Origin: JBEPVZ01 sp041690695 | Lineage (GTDB): Bacteria > Patescibacteriota > Microgenomatia > Daviesbacterales > UBA10151 | Reading direction: 5' to 3' | Length of the DNA stretch: 64,000 nucleotides | NCBI GenBank assembly: GCA_041690695.1 | Contig: JBEPVZ010000002.1 | Span: 1 to 64,000 of the forward strand | Shown: piece after piece, positions 1 through 8,565 of the stretch | How positions within the stretch are numbered: the first letter of the stretch is position 1 | Layout: each line of letters starts with the position of its first letter | The notes under the pieces: generated by a model | What the model was told of the DNA's origin: nothing | The model's input: the letters and a program-made list of their open reading frames with translations, nothing else | Database searches by the model: none | Translations under genes and position numbers: made by a program

Positions 1-1721
1 GTATCGTACCATTGCCAGATCTCAGGTGTAGAGGCATGTATCTCTAACTGAGAATTATAAGCAGGGGTTAAGATAATGCTATCCGGGGCGGTCTTTTGAT
101 TAAGAAAACTTAAACCATCTAATTCCTTTTGATTAACTTGGGCTAAGGGTGGGTTTTTGTAAAAGCTATTAAGTAGTCCGTATTGAGTAGGGAATATAAA
201 TAAGATGATTATCCCCGAAATAATAAATTCTGCGACTAGCCAACGGATTTTTTGAGTAGTACGACTAATAACAACTCCAGCCCAAATACCGGTTATAAGC
301 AAAAGATATTGTAAAAATTGGATAGTATTAGTTGCGACCCCTTTTTGAAGAAAGAGTAGTGGTAAAACTAACGAGATTAAACAAATCAGAATTAAAAGTA
401 GGCTAAGGTTATCTTTAAGATTTTTGATAGGATGTCTAAGCGGGTAAATTAGACCAATCGCTCGTAGCCATAAGTTTCCGAAGAAGAAGATTAAAAATCC
501 GATAGATTCAAGCCAGATAACTCTTTTCCAATTATGATCAGCAATATAAGTTTGGCGACGAAGTTCTAAATCTAGCCAATTTAATTTATCTTGAGCCACA
601 ATCATTGTGCGGATGTACCACCATGGTTGCCAAATTAAAAATGAAGATGAATTTTGGGTGTTTGGTAAATAAAATAGCGCTGATAAAATTCCGCTTGGTA
701 TTAGTAGAAAAAGCAAATCAAATTTATGTCGAAAGATTATTTGAGTCAAACAAACGATTCCTAAAGCCCCAAGAAGAACAATGCCTGCGTAAACTTTAAA
801 TTCAACTAAAGATCCAGCCAAAAGACTCAATGTTAATAAACTAAGTTTATGATTTTTGGTAGTTTGTTGAGTTGTTATTGAGAATAAATACAAAAAAGCC
901 AGTAAAACTACAAATGCAACTATTTGAGGAGGATTACCGATTGAACTTTGGATCTGTGAGGCCCAAAACATGCTTTCTCCGGCAATATTATGATCACGGA
1001 CTAATGTCACGAGGAAACCCAGACTTCCACAAAAATAAGTCATAATCATCGCCCACAGACCCGCTCTGAAGGTTTTTCCAATCTTTTCGCCGAGTAAAAA
1101 TGACAGTCCGCCGATTAAGATTGAAAATAGTAAGGGAAAAAGTCGAAAATAAAGATCTAAACTCGAGATCGAAAAGTACTTATTAAAGAGACTTGGAGCA
1201 ATATCAGAAAAGAAATGATAATTAACTAGCCTTTGACCGGCCAAGATTGGGTTTTGAAGCGGAAAGCCATTTTTAATCTCATTCATGACCGCAATATGCC
1301 ATGGACCATCATGACCATGGGCACTCCAAAAAACTAAACTGTTATTAATATATTGCCCACTCGGAGCAATGACCAATAATTGACCTATAACTCCTAAAAG
1401 CATGACGCTTAAAAAAACTACTAATTTTGGTTTATTTATAACTATCGATTTTATTTTGGTTCGTTTAATTGAAGAAAAGTTTAGTTTAAGTCCTAAAATT
1501 GCTAGTACAAGTGTAATTGGTAAAGTTAATAGATCAAGGTGAATTACTAATAAAATATAAGAGATTACCGTAAAGACGACATAACCTAAGGTTACACTTA
1601 ATATAATCTTGGCCCAGAAATTAATCTGATTAAAAATCTTGTTAATAATTAATAGTCCTGGTAGGCCAAATAAAACGACGATTAATATAAAAAACAAACT
1701 AAATTCGAGAAGAATTTGCAT
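1..1721 (-). CDS. GT-C-like multipass membrane protein, C-terminus beyond window edge
   Basis: A frame runs leftward from an ATG at 1721 to the window edge with no stop (573 full codons), so the C-terminus is missing. The product is strongly hydrophobic, with about ten or more likely membrane segments. After several N-terminal segments, an extracytoplasmic-looking loop carries HGHDGPWH (about residues 135-142) and NYHFFSD (about 167-173). These are conserved-looking polar clusters where GT-C glycosyltransferases hold catalytic acids. It is divergent from the 1775 gene, with a TATAAT box 13 bases upstream of its start. The position and fold suggest a lipid-linked-sugar-dependent glycosyltransferase, but I do not recognise the exact family; an uncharacterised polytopic protein is possible. 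Confidence 0.75.
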   Translation of the reverse strand, partial: MQILLEFSLFFILIVVLFGLPGLLIINKIFNQINFWAKIILSVTLGYVVFTVISYILLVIHLDLLTLPITLVLAILGLKLNFSSIKRTKIKSIVINKPKLVVFLSVMLLGVIGQLLVIAPSGQYINNSLVFWSAHGHDGPWHIAVMNEIKNGFPLQNPILAGQRLVNYHFFSDIAPSLFNKYFSISSLDLYFRLFPLLFSILIGGLSFLLGEKIGKTFRAGLWAMIMTYFCGSLGFLVTLVRDHNIAGESMFWASQIQSSIGNPPQIVAFVVLLAFLYLFSITTQQTTKNHKLSLLTLSLLAGSLVEFKVYAGIVLLGALGIVCLTQIIFRHKFDLLFLLIPSGILSALFYLPNTQNSSSFLIWQPWWYIRTMIVAQDKLNWLDLELRRQTYIADHNWKRVIWLESIGFLIFFFGNLWLRAIGLIYPLRHPIKNLKDNLSLLLILICLISLVLPLLFLQKGVATNTIQFLQYLLLITGIWAGVVISRTTQKIRWLVAEFIISGIIILFIFPTQYGLLNSFYKNPPLAQVNQKELDGLSFLNQKTAPDSIILTPAYNSQLEIHASTPEIWQWYD

Positions 1722-1734
1722 AGCTGATTAAGCT

Positions 1735-1765
1735 ATTATACGTTAGTTTTACTTCTAGTTGTAAA
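1735..1765 (-). promoter_or_regulatory. Putative promoter of the leftward membrane-protein gene
   Basis: On the minus strand a perfect TATAAT (1740-1735) is preceded by TTTACA (1765-1760, spacer 19; or TTACAA with spacer 18). The -10 ends 13 bases before the ATG at 1721, so the predicted leader is about 7 bases. Confidence 0.45.
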
Positions 1766-1776
1766 GCCTGTAAGAT
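1748..1776 (+). promoter_or_regulatory. Putative promoter of the 1775 gene
   Basis: TTTACT (1748-1753), a 17-base spacer and TAAGAT (1771-1776). The predicted start point, near 1783, falls just before a second in-frame ATG at 1784. If this promoter is real, translation starts there on a leaderless transcript, and the ATG at 1775 lies inside the -10 box. Confidence 0.35.
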
Positions 1777-2926
1777 GGGAAAGATGCTTTCTAAAATATC
1801 TATTTCTTTGATATTTTCATGTTGTCTTATAATATTCTTTAGTTATTGGATTGGGACTAATTTACATTTAAAATCGCCTACCCCAATAAGTTTTACAATA
1901 GCTGATTTATTTGGTAAACACCTTGAAACACCCTTTATCTTGATGATACTAGCTAGTTTGGGGAGTGTTTTCTTACTTTTTTTCGTAGTTCAAAAACTGT
2001 TTGATTCAACTCTGGCAAATTTATCGATATTAATCTTTGGACTTAATCCGTGGACATCTTATGAAAGTGCAAGTAATTCAGTTTATGTCTTATTTACATT
2101 TGAGATATTAGCTGTTTTGGGAGCCTTGCTTTTACCGATTAAGAATGTATATCTAAAGAGCCTAATTATCGGGGCGATTAGTTTTATAGCAATAATTTCG
2201 AGTTTATGGATGTGGCTAATTATTCCATCTCTAGTTTATTCGGGTTATAGATTGGGTTGGATTAGCTCTAAAGAATTTAAATTCGTTAGCAGCTTGATTG
2301 GGCTAGCTCTAATTATTATGTTTATTTTAGGCGTTAAACACGAAAGTTATTTTCTGCGAGTCATTAATCAAAATATTAATCTTTTTCAAAACGCCAAGGT
2401 CTTAAATAATATCAATCTATTTCATGATCAATTTAGAATTGGTGGTTATAGAGTGGGAGAAATTATTGAAAATAAATATTTCTACGATACTCAACATCTC
2501 TTTTTTCATTTTGCTGAATATTTCTCCCCAGTCATTTATTTTACCAGCCAAGCTAAAATAGATGACTTTTCGTTTAGTCCGCCAATTTATCTGGCACTGA
2601 TCTTCCCCTTTTTTTATGGGTTAGATCTTTTTTTTACTAAATTTAAAATTAAGTATAAAAAACTACTTTGTATAAATATTATTTTATTGCTGTTACCTGC
2701 AACCCTCTCTAATATTCAACCTGATCTAGGTAGATTGTTTCTCATTTTTCCTATAATAACTTTTCTAATATCTTTAGGTTTAAGAGGTTTTTATAAGCTA
2801 TATCATCAATCTCGATCAGCTAAATTTTTGTTAATTTTATTAGCGAGTTTGTTCTTATTTCAAGTCATTGTGACGATGTCAGATATTGCCAATAGGGAAC
2901 CAATTAGAATAAAAAACAATGCTTAA
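1775..2926 (+). CDS. Degenerate GT39-like membrane protein lacking catalytic motifs
   Basis: This polytopic membrane protein of 383 residues (380 if started at the second ATG, 1784) has about nine hydrophobic segments. Several stretches align by eye with the PMT-like paralogues at 2919, 10466, 12130 and 13698: NPWTSYESAS matches their SPWxIxxxR region, and the FAEYFSPVIYF region matches their YLSHFSPxFLF. However, it lacks the N-terminal SLNWDE loop that supplies the acidic pair. The conserved PHAxR loop reads PDLGR, so the histidine is gone, and the C-terminal soluble domain is absent. It overlaps the full-length paralogue at 2919 by 8 bases. It is probably a non-catalytic partner or a decaying duplicate; a true pseudogene is less likely because the frame is intact. 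Confidence 0.7.
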   Translation: MGKMLSKISISLIFSCCLIIFFSYWIGTNLHLKSPTPISFTIADLFGKHLETPFILMILASLGSVFLLFFVVQKLFDSTLANLSILIFGLNPWTSYESASNSVYVLFTFEILAVLGALLLPIKNVYLKSLIIGAISFIAIISSLWMWLIIPSLVYSGYRLGWISSKEFKFVSSLIGLALIIMFILGVKHESYFLRVINQNINLFQNAKVLNNINLFHDQFRIGGYRVGEIIENKYFYDTQHLFFHFAEYFSPVIYFTSQAKIDDFSFSPPIYLALIFPFFYGLDLFFTKFKIKYKKLLCINIILLLLPATLSNIQPDLGRLFLIFPIITFLISLGLRGFYKLYHQSRSAKFLLILLASLFLFQVIVTMSDIANREPIRIKNNA

Positions 2927-4589
2927 ACCATCGAAAAATTTAGTTTTTATAACTATATTCATTTTAATTTTTATGTTAGGGACCTTTCTTCGTTTTGTGA
3001 ACTTTACTAACAACCCAGTCAGCTTGAATATTGACGAGGTGGCTATTGGATATAATGCTTACTCGATTTTAAAAACTGGTCGAGATGAATACGGCCTCTT
3101 TTTGCCGCTATCATTTAAGTCGGTTGGGGATTATAAACCGCCAGTCTTAATTTATTTAACTGTTCCATCAATTGCGATTTTTGGTTTGAATGAATTTGGA
3201 GTTAGATTTCCGGTCGCTCTCTTGTCTAGCCTAACAATCTTGTTTGGGTACTTTCTCTTTAAACGATTAACTGACAATAAAACAATTGCTCTACTCGCGA
3301 TGTGTCTACTTGCGATTTCACCATGGGGAATTTATTACGCTCGTTATGCTGATGAAGCAACGGTAGCATTATTTCTAGTGGTAGTTGGAGCTATTTGTTT
3401 TTTTAAAATGATTGATAAGCATAGCTTGTCTTGGCAGGTTCTTTCGGCGGTTTTTTTAGGAATCTCAATGTATTGTTACTATACCGAACGACTTTTTGTA
3501 CCAATACTTTTAGGAATACTATTATTTAGTTATATAAAGCAAAGAAAGCTAACTTTTAAGGGTTGTTTAATCTTTCTAGTTACTTTGGGATTACTAATTA
3601 GTCCGCTTATTCTCTCAACTATTTTTGGTCCTGATAAAACACGGGTAGCTACGACATTTATTACCAATGATCCGGAACTACAGCGCCAAGTTTTAACCTC
3701 ACAAAACCAGATCTTGCCCAATTCATTATTTAGCTTTTTTGATAATAATCTTTTCCTCTCTATTTTTTATGGCATCCGAAAATATTTGTATTATTTTCAT
3801 CCAGCCTTTCTTTTTTATAACGGACTAAATATGACAATTGATAATAGCTATGGGTTAGGAGTTGTCTACTTATTTGAACTGCCATTTCTGCTAATGGGCG
3901 GATATATTCTTATTAGAAAAAAGATTAAATCCAAGTTAATTATTTTGAGCTGGTTATTACTAGGAATTTTACCAGCGGCATTAACTCAAAATGAACAACA
4001 CTCACTTCGTACGCTAGTGGCATTACCGATCTTTAATTTAATCTCGGCCTTAGGTGGATACGATCTATTTGGGCGGATTAGAAAAATGAAAGTTAATTAC
4101 CAGCTGGCGATTGGTTCAGGTTTTACGCTGGTCGTTTTTATTCTTTTAGTCCATGCTTATTTTGTTTTTAGTGTTTACTTTAAATATCAAAGGGGAGAAG
4201 CCTTTATGGAAGGGACTAAACAAGCCGTTAAATATGCGCTCGATCATAAAGCTGAGTATAATGAGATTGTTTTTGATCCGGTTAGAGGCGTAGATGGTCC
4301 AGATATTGTAAGTATTCCCCATATGTATGTTTTGTTTTACTCTCAATATGATCCCTCAATTTATCAAACTGAAATGAAAAGATATGGTACAAATAACCAA
4401 GATTTGTACGGCTTTGATAAATTTACAATTCGTCATATTGATTGGCCGACTGATCACTCCAAAACAAAAACCTTATTTATTGGTAGCCCCTGGTCAATAC
4501 CCTTGCAAGATATTCCTCAAGATCAAATTCTTCAAAAAATTTATCTGACTAATGGCAAACTTGCTTTAATAATTGCCAAATCAGATTAA
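2919..4589 (+). CDS. GT39/PMT-like GT-C glycosyltransferase
   Basis: At 556 residues this is a full-length member of the PMT_2/ArnT-like family. These enzymes move a sugar from polyprenyl phosphate to an acceptor on the outer face of the membrane. After the first membrane segment, the loop SLNIDEVAIGYNAYSI carries the acidic pair D39-E40. The long hydrophobic core is followed by QHSLRTL (H361), the position of the PHAxR motif in its paralogues, and then by a soluble C-terminal part from about residue 420. That part contains MYVLFYSQYDP, which also occurs in the 10466 protein. It overlaps the degenerate paralogue upstream by 8 bases, so the two are presumably cotranscribed. Sugar and acceptor are unknown. 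Confidence 0.85.
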   Translation: MLKPSKNLVFITIFILIFMLGTFLRFVNFTNNPVSLNIDEVAIGYNAYSILKTGRDEYGLFLPLSFKSVGDYKPPVLIYLTVPSIAIFGLNEFGVRFPVALLSSLTILFGYFLFKRLTDNKTIALLAMCLLAISPWGIYYARYADEATVALFLVVVGAICFFKMIDKHSLSWQVLSAVFLGISMYCYYTERLFVPILLGILLFSYIKQRKLTFKGCLIFLVTLGLLISPLILSTIFGPDKTRVATTFITNDPELQRQVLTSQNQILPNSLFSFFDNNLFLSIFYGIRKYLYYFHPAFLFYNGLNMTIDNSYGLGVVYLFELPFLLMGGYILIRKKIKSKLIILSWLLLGILPAALTQNEQHSLRTLVALPIFNLISALGGYDLFGRIRKMKVNYQLAIGSGFTLVVFILLVHAYFVFSVYFKYQRGEAFMEGTKQAVKYALDHKAEYNEIVFDPVRGVDGPDIVSIPHMYVLFYSQYDPSIYQTEMKRYGTNNQDLYGFDKFTIRHIDWPTDHSKTKTLFIGSPWSIPLQDIPQDQILQKIYLTNGKLALIIAKSD

Positions 4590-4668
4590 ATGAACTTTTG
4601 GTAAATAATGTTTTGCTACTTTTATAGCTAAGGGGTTAAAGGTATATTTAGAAGTATTCCAAATTTCT

Positions 4669-6006
4669 ATGATAATAAAGTTACTTAAAAATAATAAAAA
4701 ATTACTGATATTAATTGTCCTATTTGTGGCGCTAGTCTTTAGACTTGCCATAATAAGTTATGCGACTCATCCTGATATCTTTTCGTTCGCGAGTTGGGGG
4801 AAATGGATTTATGATTATGGTACAAAAGGTTTTTATGAGAATAATGTTTGGGTTTATGAATGGCCGAATCTGCCACCACTATTAAATTTAATTTTTGTGG
4901 GTATGAGATGGTTTTATTTGTTTAGTTTGAAAACTGTTCATCTATTTGATTATTATCTTATACCATCATTTATTAGCTATAACTTGCCAGGGTGGAAAGA
5001 CTGGGTGAGCTGGTACGGCGAAACTAATTATTATCCATATACCTTTCTTCCAAATGGCTATATTATCTGCCTAAAACTAGTTGGGGTTATTTCTGATCTA
5101 CTAATTGGCTGGCTTGCCTTTAAGGTGGCCATTAAACACCTTAGTTATAAAAGCAGTTTAATATTAGCCAGTCTTTTTGTATTACTCCCTTTTAGCTGGT
5201 ATTTAAGTACCTTATGGGGACAATATGAATCACTTGTCGCCTTATTCTTAATTGGAGGGATTCTTTTATTAATCAAGAGATCCTTTTTATTATCCGTACT
5301 CTTTATAGCAATTAGTATAAGTATTAAACCAACCAGTGGAGTCTATTTACCTGTTTATCTGGTCTATTTCTTTAGCCTTCGGCCTAAAATATCAACCTTT
5401 TTAATCTCAATCTTTTTAGTCATCATTTTGATAATTACTACGGTGGCACCGTTTGCAAATAAGGACTTATTTACCTACCTTTATAATGATATTTATCCAA
5501 AAGTTTTTTCAGAGTATAGATTTAGAATTACAGATCATGCTTTTAATTTTTGGAGTATTTTTTATCCATCTGGGGTTTGGTTATCTTCAAAGAATATATT
5601 GTTTTTACCGGCTTCAACGTGGAGTCTTTTCGTATTTGTTGGATTAATAATTTGGTCAAGTTTAATAGTTATTAAGGGGAATATTAAAAATGTACTTAAA
5701 GGCTTTTATTTAATGGGCGGTGGAAGTTACCTCTTTATGACTGGTATGCATGATCGATACTTTTTCAGTGCGGTGGCTCTTTTAGGTTTTTTAACTATTT
5801 TTTATTCAAAATTACTTAAATATTGGATTTTGACAACTTTGTTGTTCTTTTTTAACTTACTTTATTCATGGGGCTACCCGATTTTTACTCCTGGTCAGGT
5901 TTGGGATAATAGTCTTGTCATCCAAATTTCAAGTATTGGTCAAGTGGTCTTATTTATTATCTGTTTGTATGAGTTAGGTTTATTGTATAAAATAAGAAGA
6001 GGATAA
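4669..6006 (+). CDS. Gpi18/GT87-like mannosyltransferase-type GT-C protein
   Basis: A 445-residue polytopic protein. The N-terminal loop HPDIFSFASWGKWIYDYG (around residue 35), the later WGQYESLVALFLIGGILLL and the SIKPTSGVYLPVYL motif are characteristic of the COG5542/Gpi18-like and GT87 families of lipid-linked-sugar glycosyltransferases. Asp35 is the expected catalytic acid of the first loop. The C-terminal GMHDRYFFSAV motif is also common in this family. It lies 79 bases after the previous gene and 4 bases before the next GT2 gene. The gap upstream holds a weak TATATT (4643-4648), but I see no convincing -35. Substrate specificity cannot be read from the sequence. Confidence 0.8.
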   Translation: MIIKLLKNNKKLLILIVLFVALVFRLAIISYATHPDIFSFASWGKWIYDYGTKGFYENNVWVYEWPNLPPLLNLIFVGMRWFYLFSLKTVHLFDYYLIPSFISYNLPGWKDWVSWYGETNYYPYTFLPNGYIICLKLVGVISDLLIGWLAFKVAIKHLSYKSSLILASLFVLLPFSWYLSTLWGQYESLVALFLIGGILLLIKRSFLLSVLFIAISISIKPTSGVYLPVYLVYFFSLRPKISTFLISIFLVIILIITTVAPFANKDLFTYLYNDIYPKVFSEYRFRITDHAFNFWSIFYPSGVWLSSKNILFLPASTWSLFVFVGLIIWSSLIVIKGNIKNVLKGFYLMGGGSYLFMTGMHDRYFFSAVALLGFLTIFYSKLLKYWILTTLLFFFNLLYSWGYPIFTPGQVWDNSLVIQISSIGQVVLFIICLYELGLLYKIRRG

Positions 6007-6010
6007 AATT

Positions 6011-6916
6011 ATGGCACAAAACAAGATCACAGTCGTTATTAATACTTTAAACGAACAAAAAAATATTGCCCGAGCGATCGAATCGGTTAAGTGGGCGGAT
6101 GAGATTTTAGTCTGCGACATGCAATCAGATGATGATACGGCTTTAATTGCCAGGAAGATGGGCGCAGTCGTTATTTTCCATAAGAGGATGGGTTTTGTTG
6201 AGCCAGCGCGGAATTTTGCTATTTCCAAAGCTTCACATGAATGGGTTTTAATTGTTGATGCTGATGAAGAGATCCCGGACTCTTTAGCAAAATACCTACA
6301 AGAGATGGTCCAAAAGCCAATTGTCTCGACCTTTGTTGAAATACCTCGCCAAAATATTATTTTCAATAAATGGATGAAAGCTTCGATGTGGTGGCCAGAT
6401 TATAATATTCGATTTTTCAAAAAAGAGGCTGTGACATGGAGTGACCATATTCACCGCCCACCTAAAACAGAGGGTCAAGGTCTGACTTTACCCGGAGAAG
6501 AACGCTGGGCGATAATTCATCATAACTATACTAGTGTTAGCCAATTTATTGATCGTTTGAACCGATATTCGACGATTCAAGCCAAAGAGCTTAAACAATC
6601 AGGCACAGAATTTAAATGGACGGATCTATTAACTAAACCGATTGAGGAGTTTTTAGGGCGTTTCTTTGCTAATCGAGGTTTTGACGATGGCTTGCACGGT
6701 TTAATTCTGAGTTTATTACAAGCTTTTTCATTTTTGGTTGTTTATATAAAATTATGGGAATTAAACGGTTTTAAGGAAGATCAGATTAAATTGAGTGAAG
6801 TCAGAATTGAAACGGATAAGATTGGTCAACAGATTAACTATTGGTTTAACTTTCAGTCTTTGTCGAAAAATCCGCTTCGTCGAGTTATTCAGAAGGCTCG
6901 AGCTAAACTAAAATGA
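6011..6916 (+). CDS. GT2 glycosyltransferase, WaaE/KdtX-like
   Basis: A 301-residue cytoplasmic GT-A-fold enzyme. The N-terminal VVINTLNEQKNIARAIESV and ADEILVCDMQSDD stretches form the nucleotide-binding half, and the VDADEE motif (D83-A84-D85) would bind the metal and sugar nucleotide. The mid region WWPDYNIRFFKKEAVTW and the C-terminal DGLHGLILSLLQAFSFLVVYIKLWEL match the WaaE-like beta-glycosyltransferase group of GT2. The C-terminal amphipathic segment suggests membrane association. It is the first of five soluble GT genes separated by overlaps or no gap, and a paralogue lies two genes downstream at 7759. An AAGAGG stretch 8-9 bases before the ATG is one of the few plausible ribosome-binding sites here. 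Confidence 0.9.
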   Translation: MAQNKITVVINTLNEQKNIARAIESVKWADEILVCDMQSDDDTALIARKMGAVVIFHKRMGFVEPARNFAISKASHEWVLIVDADEEIPDSLAKYLQEMVQKPIVSTFVEIPRQNIIFNKWMKASMWWPDYNIRFFKKEAVTWSDHIHRPPKTEGQGLTLPGEERWAIIHHNYTSVSQFIDRLNRYSTIQAKELKQSGTEFKWTDLLTKPIEEFLGRFFANRGFDDGLHGLILSLLQAFSFLVVYIKLWELNGFKEDQIKLSEVRIETDKIGQQINYWFNFQSLSKNPLRRVIQKARAKLK

Positions 6917-7758
6917 TTAAAGTTGGAGTAGTTATTCTTAACTACAAAGTTAAGAATTTAGCTCTTAAATGTCTTAATTCTGTTCTGGCTTCATCGTTTA
7001 AACCCACACATGTTGTAATGGTTGATAACAGCTCAGGTGATGATATAGAAAAGGAACTTCCAAAATCTGAGAGGGTAGAATTTATTCAAACAGGTCAAAA
7101 TCTCGGATATACGGGTGGAAATAATGTTGGGATTAAGCACTTGCTTAAGTATGATCTTGACTATATCTGGATTCTTAATCCAGACTTAACTGTCGATAAG
7201 AAGGCTTTGGAAATTTTAACAAACAAGTCCGAGCAATTAGGGGCTGGAATTAGTTGTCCTAAGATCTACTTTGAAGGCTCGAAAAAATTATGGTATGCCG
7301 GCGGAATATTCGATAAAGCAAATGTTTTAGGAAGCCATCGAGGGGTTGATGAGCAAGATACTGGTAAATATGATACTGATCAAGAAACTGATTATGCGAC
7401 CGGCGCCGCCATGTTTATCTCAAGACAGGTTTTAGAAAAAGTTGGCTTATTTGAAGAGCGTTATTTTTTATATTATGAAGATAGTGATCTGTCGCTTCGG
7501 GCAAAACAAGCCGATTTTAAGGTTATGTATATACCGGAGGCCGTTGTTTTTCATAAAAATGCCCAGTCAACTAAGCTTGGTTCACCAATTCAAGATTACT
7601 ATATTACTAGAAACCGAATGCTACTGGCTTCTAAGTTCTTGCCATTTCGGACCAGATTTGCTTTACTGCGAGAAGGAGTTCGTAATATTCAACAGCCCAT
7701 TCGTCGCAAAGCCTTACTAGATTTTTTGCTGGGTAGATTTGGTCAAGGAAAAATATAA
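6913..7758 (+). CDS. GT2 glycosyltransferase, rhamnosyltransferase-like
   Basis: This 281-residue protein belongs to the WcaA/rhamnosyltransferase-like GT2 group. Markers are VVILNYKVKNLALKCLNSV at the N-terminus, NLGYTGGNN (63-71) and the metal site LNPD (88-91), followed by GAAMFISRQVL, FLYYEDSDLSLRAKQADF and VFHKNAQS. It would transfer a sugar from a nucleotide donor to a growing lipid-linked chain on the cytoplasmic side. The start overlaps the preceding stop as ATGA, and the next gene begins on the base after its stop. The sugar is not predictable. Confidence 0.9.
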   Translation: MIKVGVVILNYKVKNLALKCLNSVLASSFKPTHVVMVDNSSGDDIEKELPKSERVEFIQTGQNLGYTGGNNVGIKHLLKYDLDYIWILNPDLTVDKKALEILTNKSEQLGAGISCPKIYFEGSKKLWYAGGIFDKANVLGSHRGVDEQDTGKYDTDQETDYATGAAMFISRQVLEKVGLFEERYFLYYEDSDLSLRAKQADFKVMYIPEAVVFHKNAQSTKLGSPIQDYYITRNRMLLASKFLPFRTRFALLREGVRNIQQPIRRKALLDFLLGRFGQGKI

Positions 7759-8565
7759 ATGATTAGCGTAATTATTATTACTAAAAATGAGCAAGATCAG
7801 ATTAAAACTTGTTTAGAATCAGTAAAATGGGCCGATGAGATTATTGTCTATGATAACGGTTCAACGGATCAGACTTTAAAAATTGCTAAAGAATATACAG
7901 ATAAGATTTTTACTTTTGAAGGTCAAGACTATGCTGAACTTCGCAACCGGGCTTTTAAAAAAGCCACCGGAGACTGGGTTTTATACGTTGATGCCGATGA
8001 AAGAGTCTTGACTGATCTGAAAGATGAGTTAATCCAGATCTCAAAGTCTTCCGATAAATCGGCTTTTGCAATTTCTAGGCGCAATATTATTTTCGGGTCT
8101 GAACAAAAATATGGTCCTTTTTGGCCAGATTGGATGATTCGTTTTTTTAAAGCTCAAGAATTTAAAACTTGGGTGGGCAAGATTCATGAATATGGAACCT
8201 TTAATGGTCAACTGGGTTACACCAAGAATTCATTTTTGCATTTAACTCACCGCAATTTAGATCAGATCGTTTTGAAAAGTCTCCATTGGTCAAATTTTGA
8301 TGCTAAATTAAGGCTTGACTCGAAACATCCCAAAATGACGGGCTGGCGATTTTTAAGAATCTTTATAACCGAGACCTGGAATCAAGGAATTAAAAGACGC
8401 GGTTTTTTTAATGGCAGTATTGGAATAATGGATTGTCTTTTACAAACCTTTAGTCTTTATATGAGCTACATCCGACTTTGGGAGCTTCAGCAGCCTAAAT
8501 CTTTAGATCAAGTTTATAAAGATATTGATTTGGAGCTTTTAAAAGATCAATTTCAATATAAATGA
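7759..8565 (+). CDS. GT2 glycosyltransferase, WaaE/KdtX-like
   Basis: A 268-residue paralogue of the 6011 protein. Shared features include IIITKNEQDQIKTCLESVKWADEIIVYDNGSTD, VDADE (D78-A79-D80), FWPDWMIRFFKAQEFKTWVGKIHE and the C-terminal NGSIGIMDCLLQTFSLYMSYIRLWEL. The two copies flank a different GT2, which suggests duplication of an A-B unit. It is translationally coupled: it starts directly after the 6913 stop and overlaps the following GT4 by 4 bases. It is expected to act at the cytoplasmic membrane face on a lipid-linked acceptor. Confidence 0.9.
   Translation: MISVIIITKNEQDQIKTCLESVKWADEIIVYDNGSTDQTLKIAKEYTDKIFTFEGQDYAELRNRAFKKATGDWVLYVDADERVLTDLKDELIQISKSSDKSAFAISRRNIIFGSEQKYGPFWPDWMIRFFKAQEFKTWVGKIHEYGTFNGQLGYTKNSFLHLTHRNLDQIVLKSLHWSNFDAKLRLDSKHPKMTGWRFLRIFITETWNQGIKRRGFFNGSIGIMDCLLQTFSLYMSYIRLWELQQPKSLDQVYKDIDLELLKDQFQYK

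Noticed and set aside
605..799. A short plus-strand frame near the left edge
   Set aside because: It lies opposite the long leftward membrane-protein gene, whose frame reads through without stops and has a sensible membrane pattern.
5980..6366. A 128-codon frame on the minus strand
   Set aside because: It lies opposite the WaaE-like GT2 gene at 6011, has no family resemblance, and its composition follows the coding strand; an antisense shadow.
7442..7720. A 92-codon plus-strand frame
   Set aside because: Out-of-frame inside the 6913 GT2 gene, which has all family motifs in its own frame.
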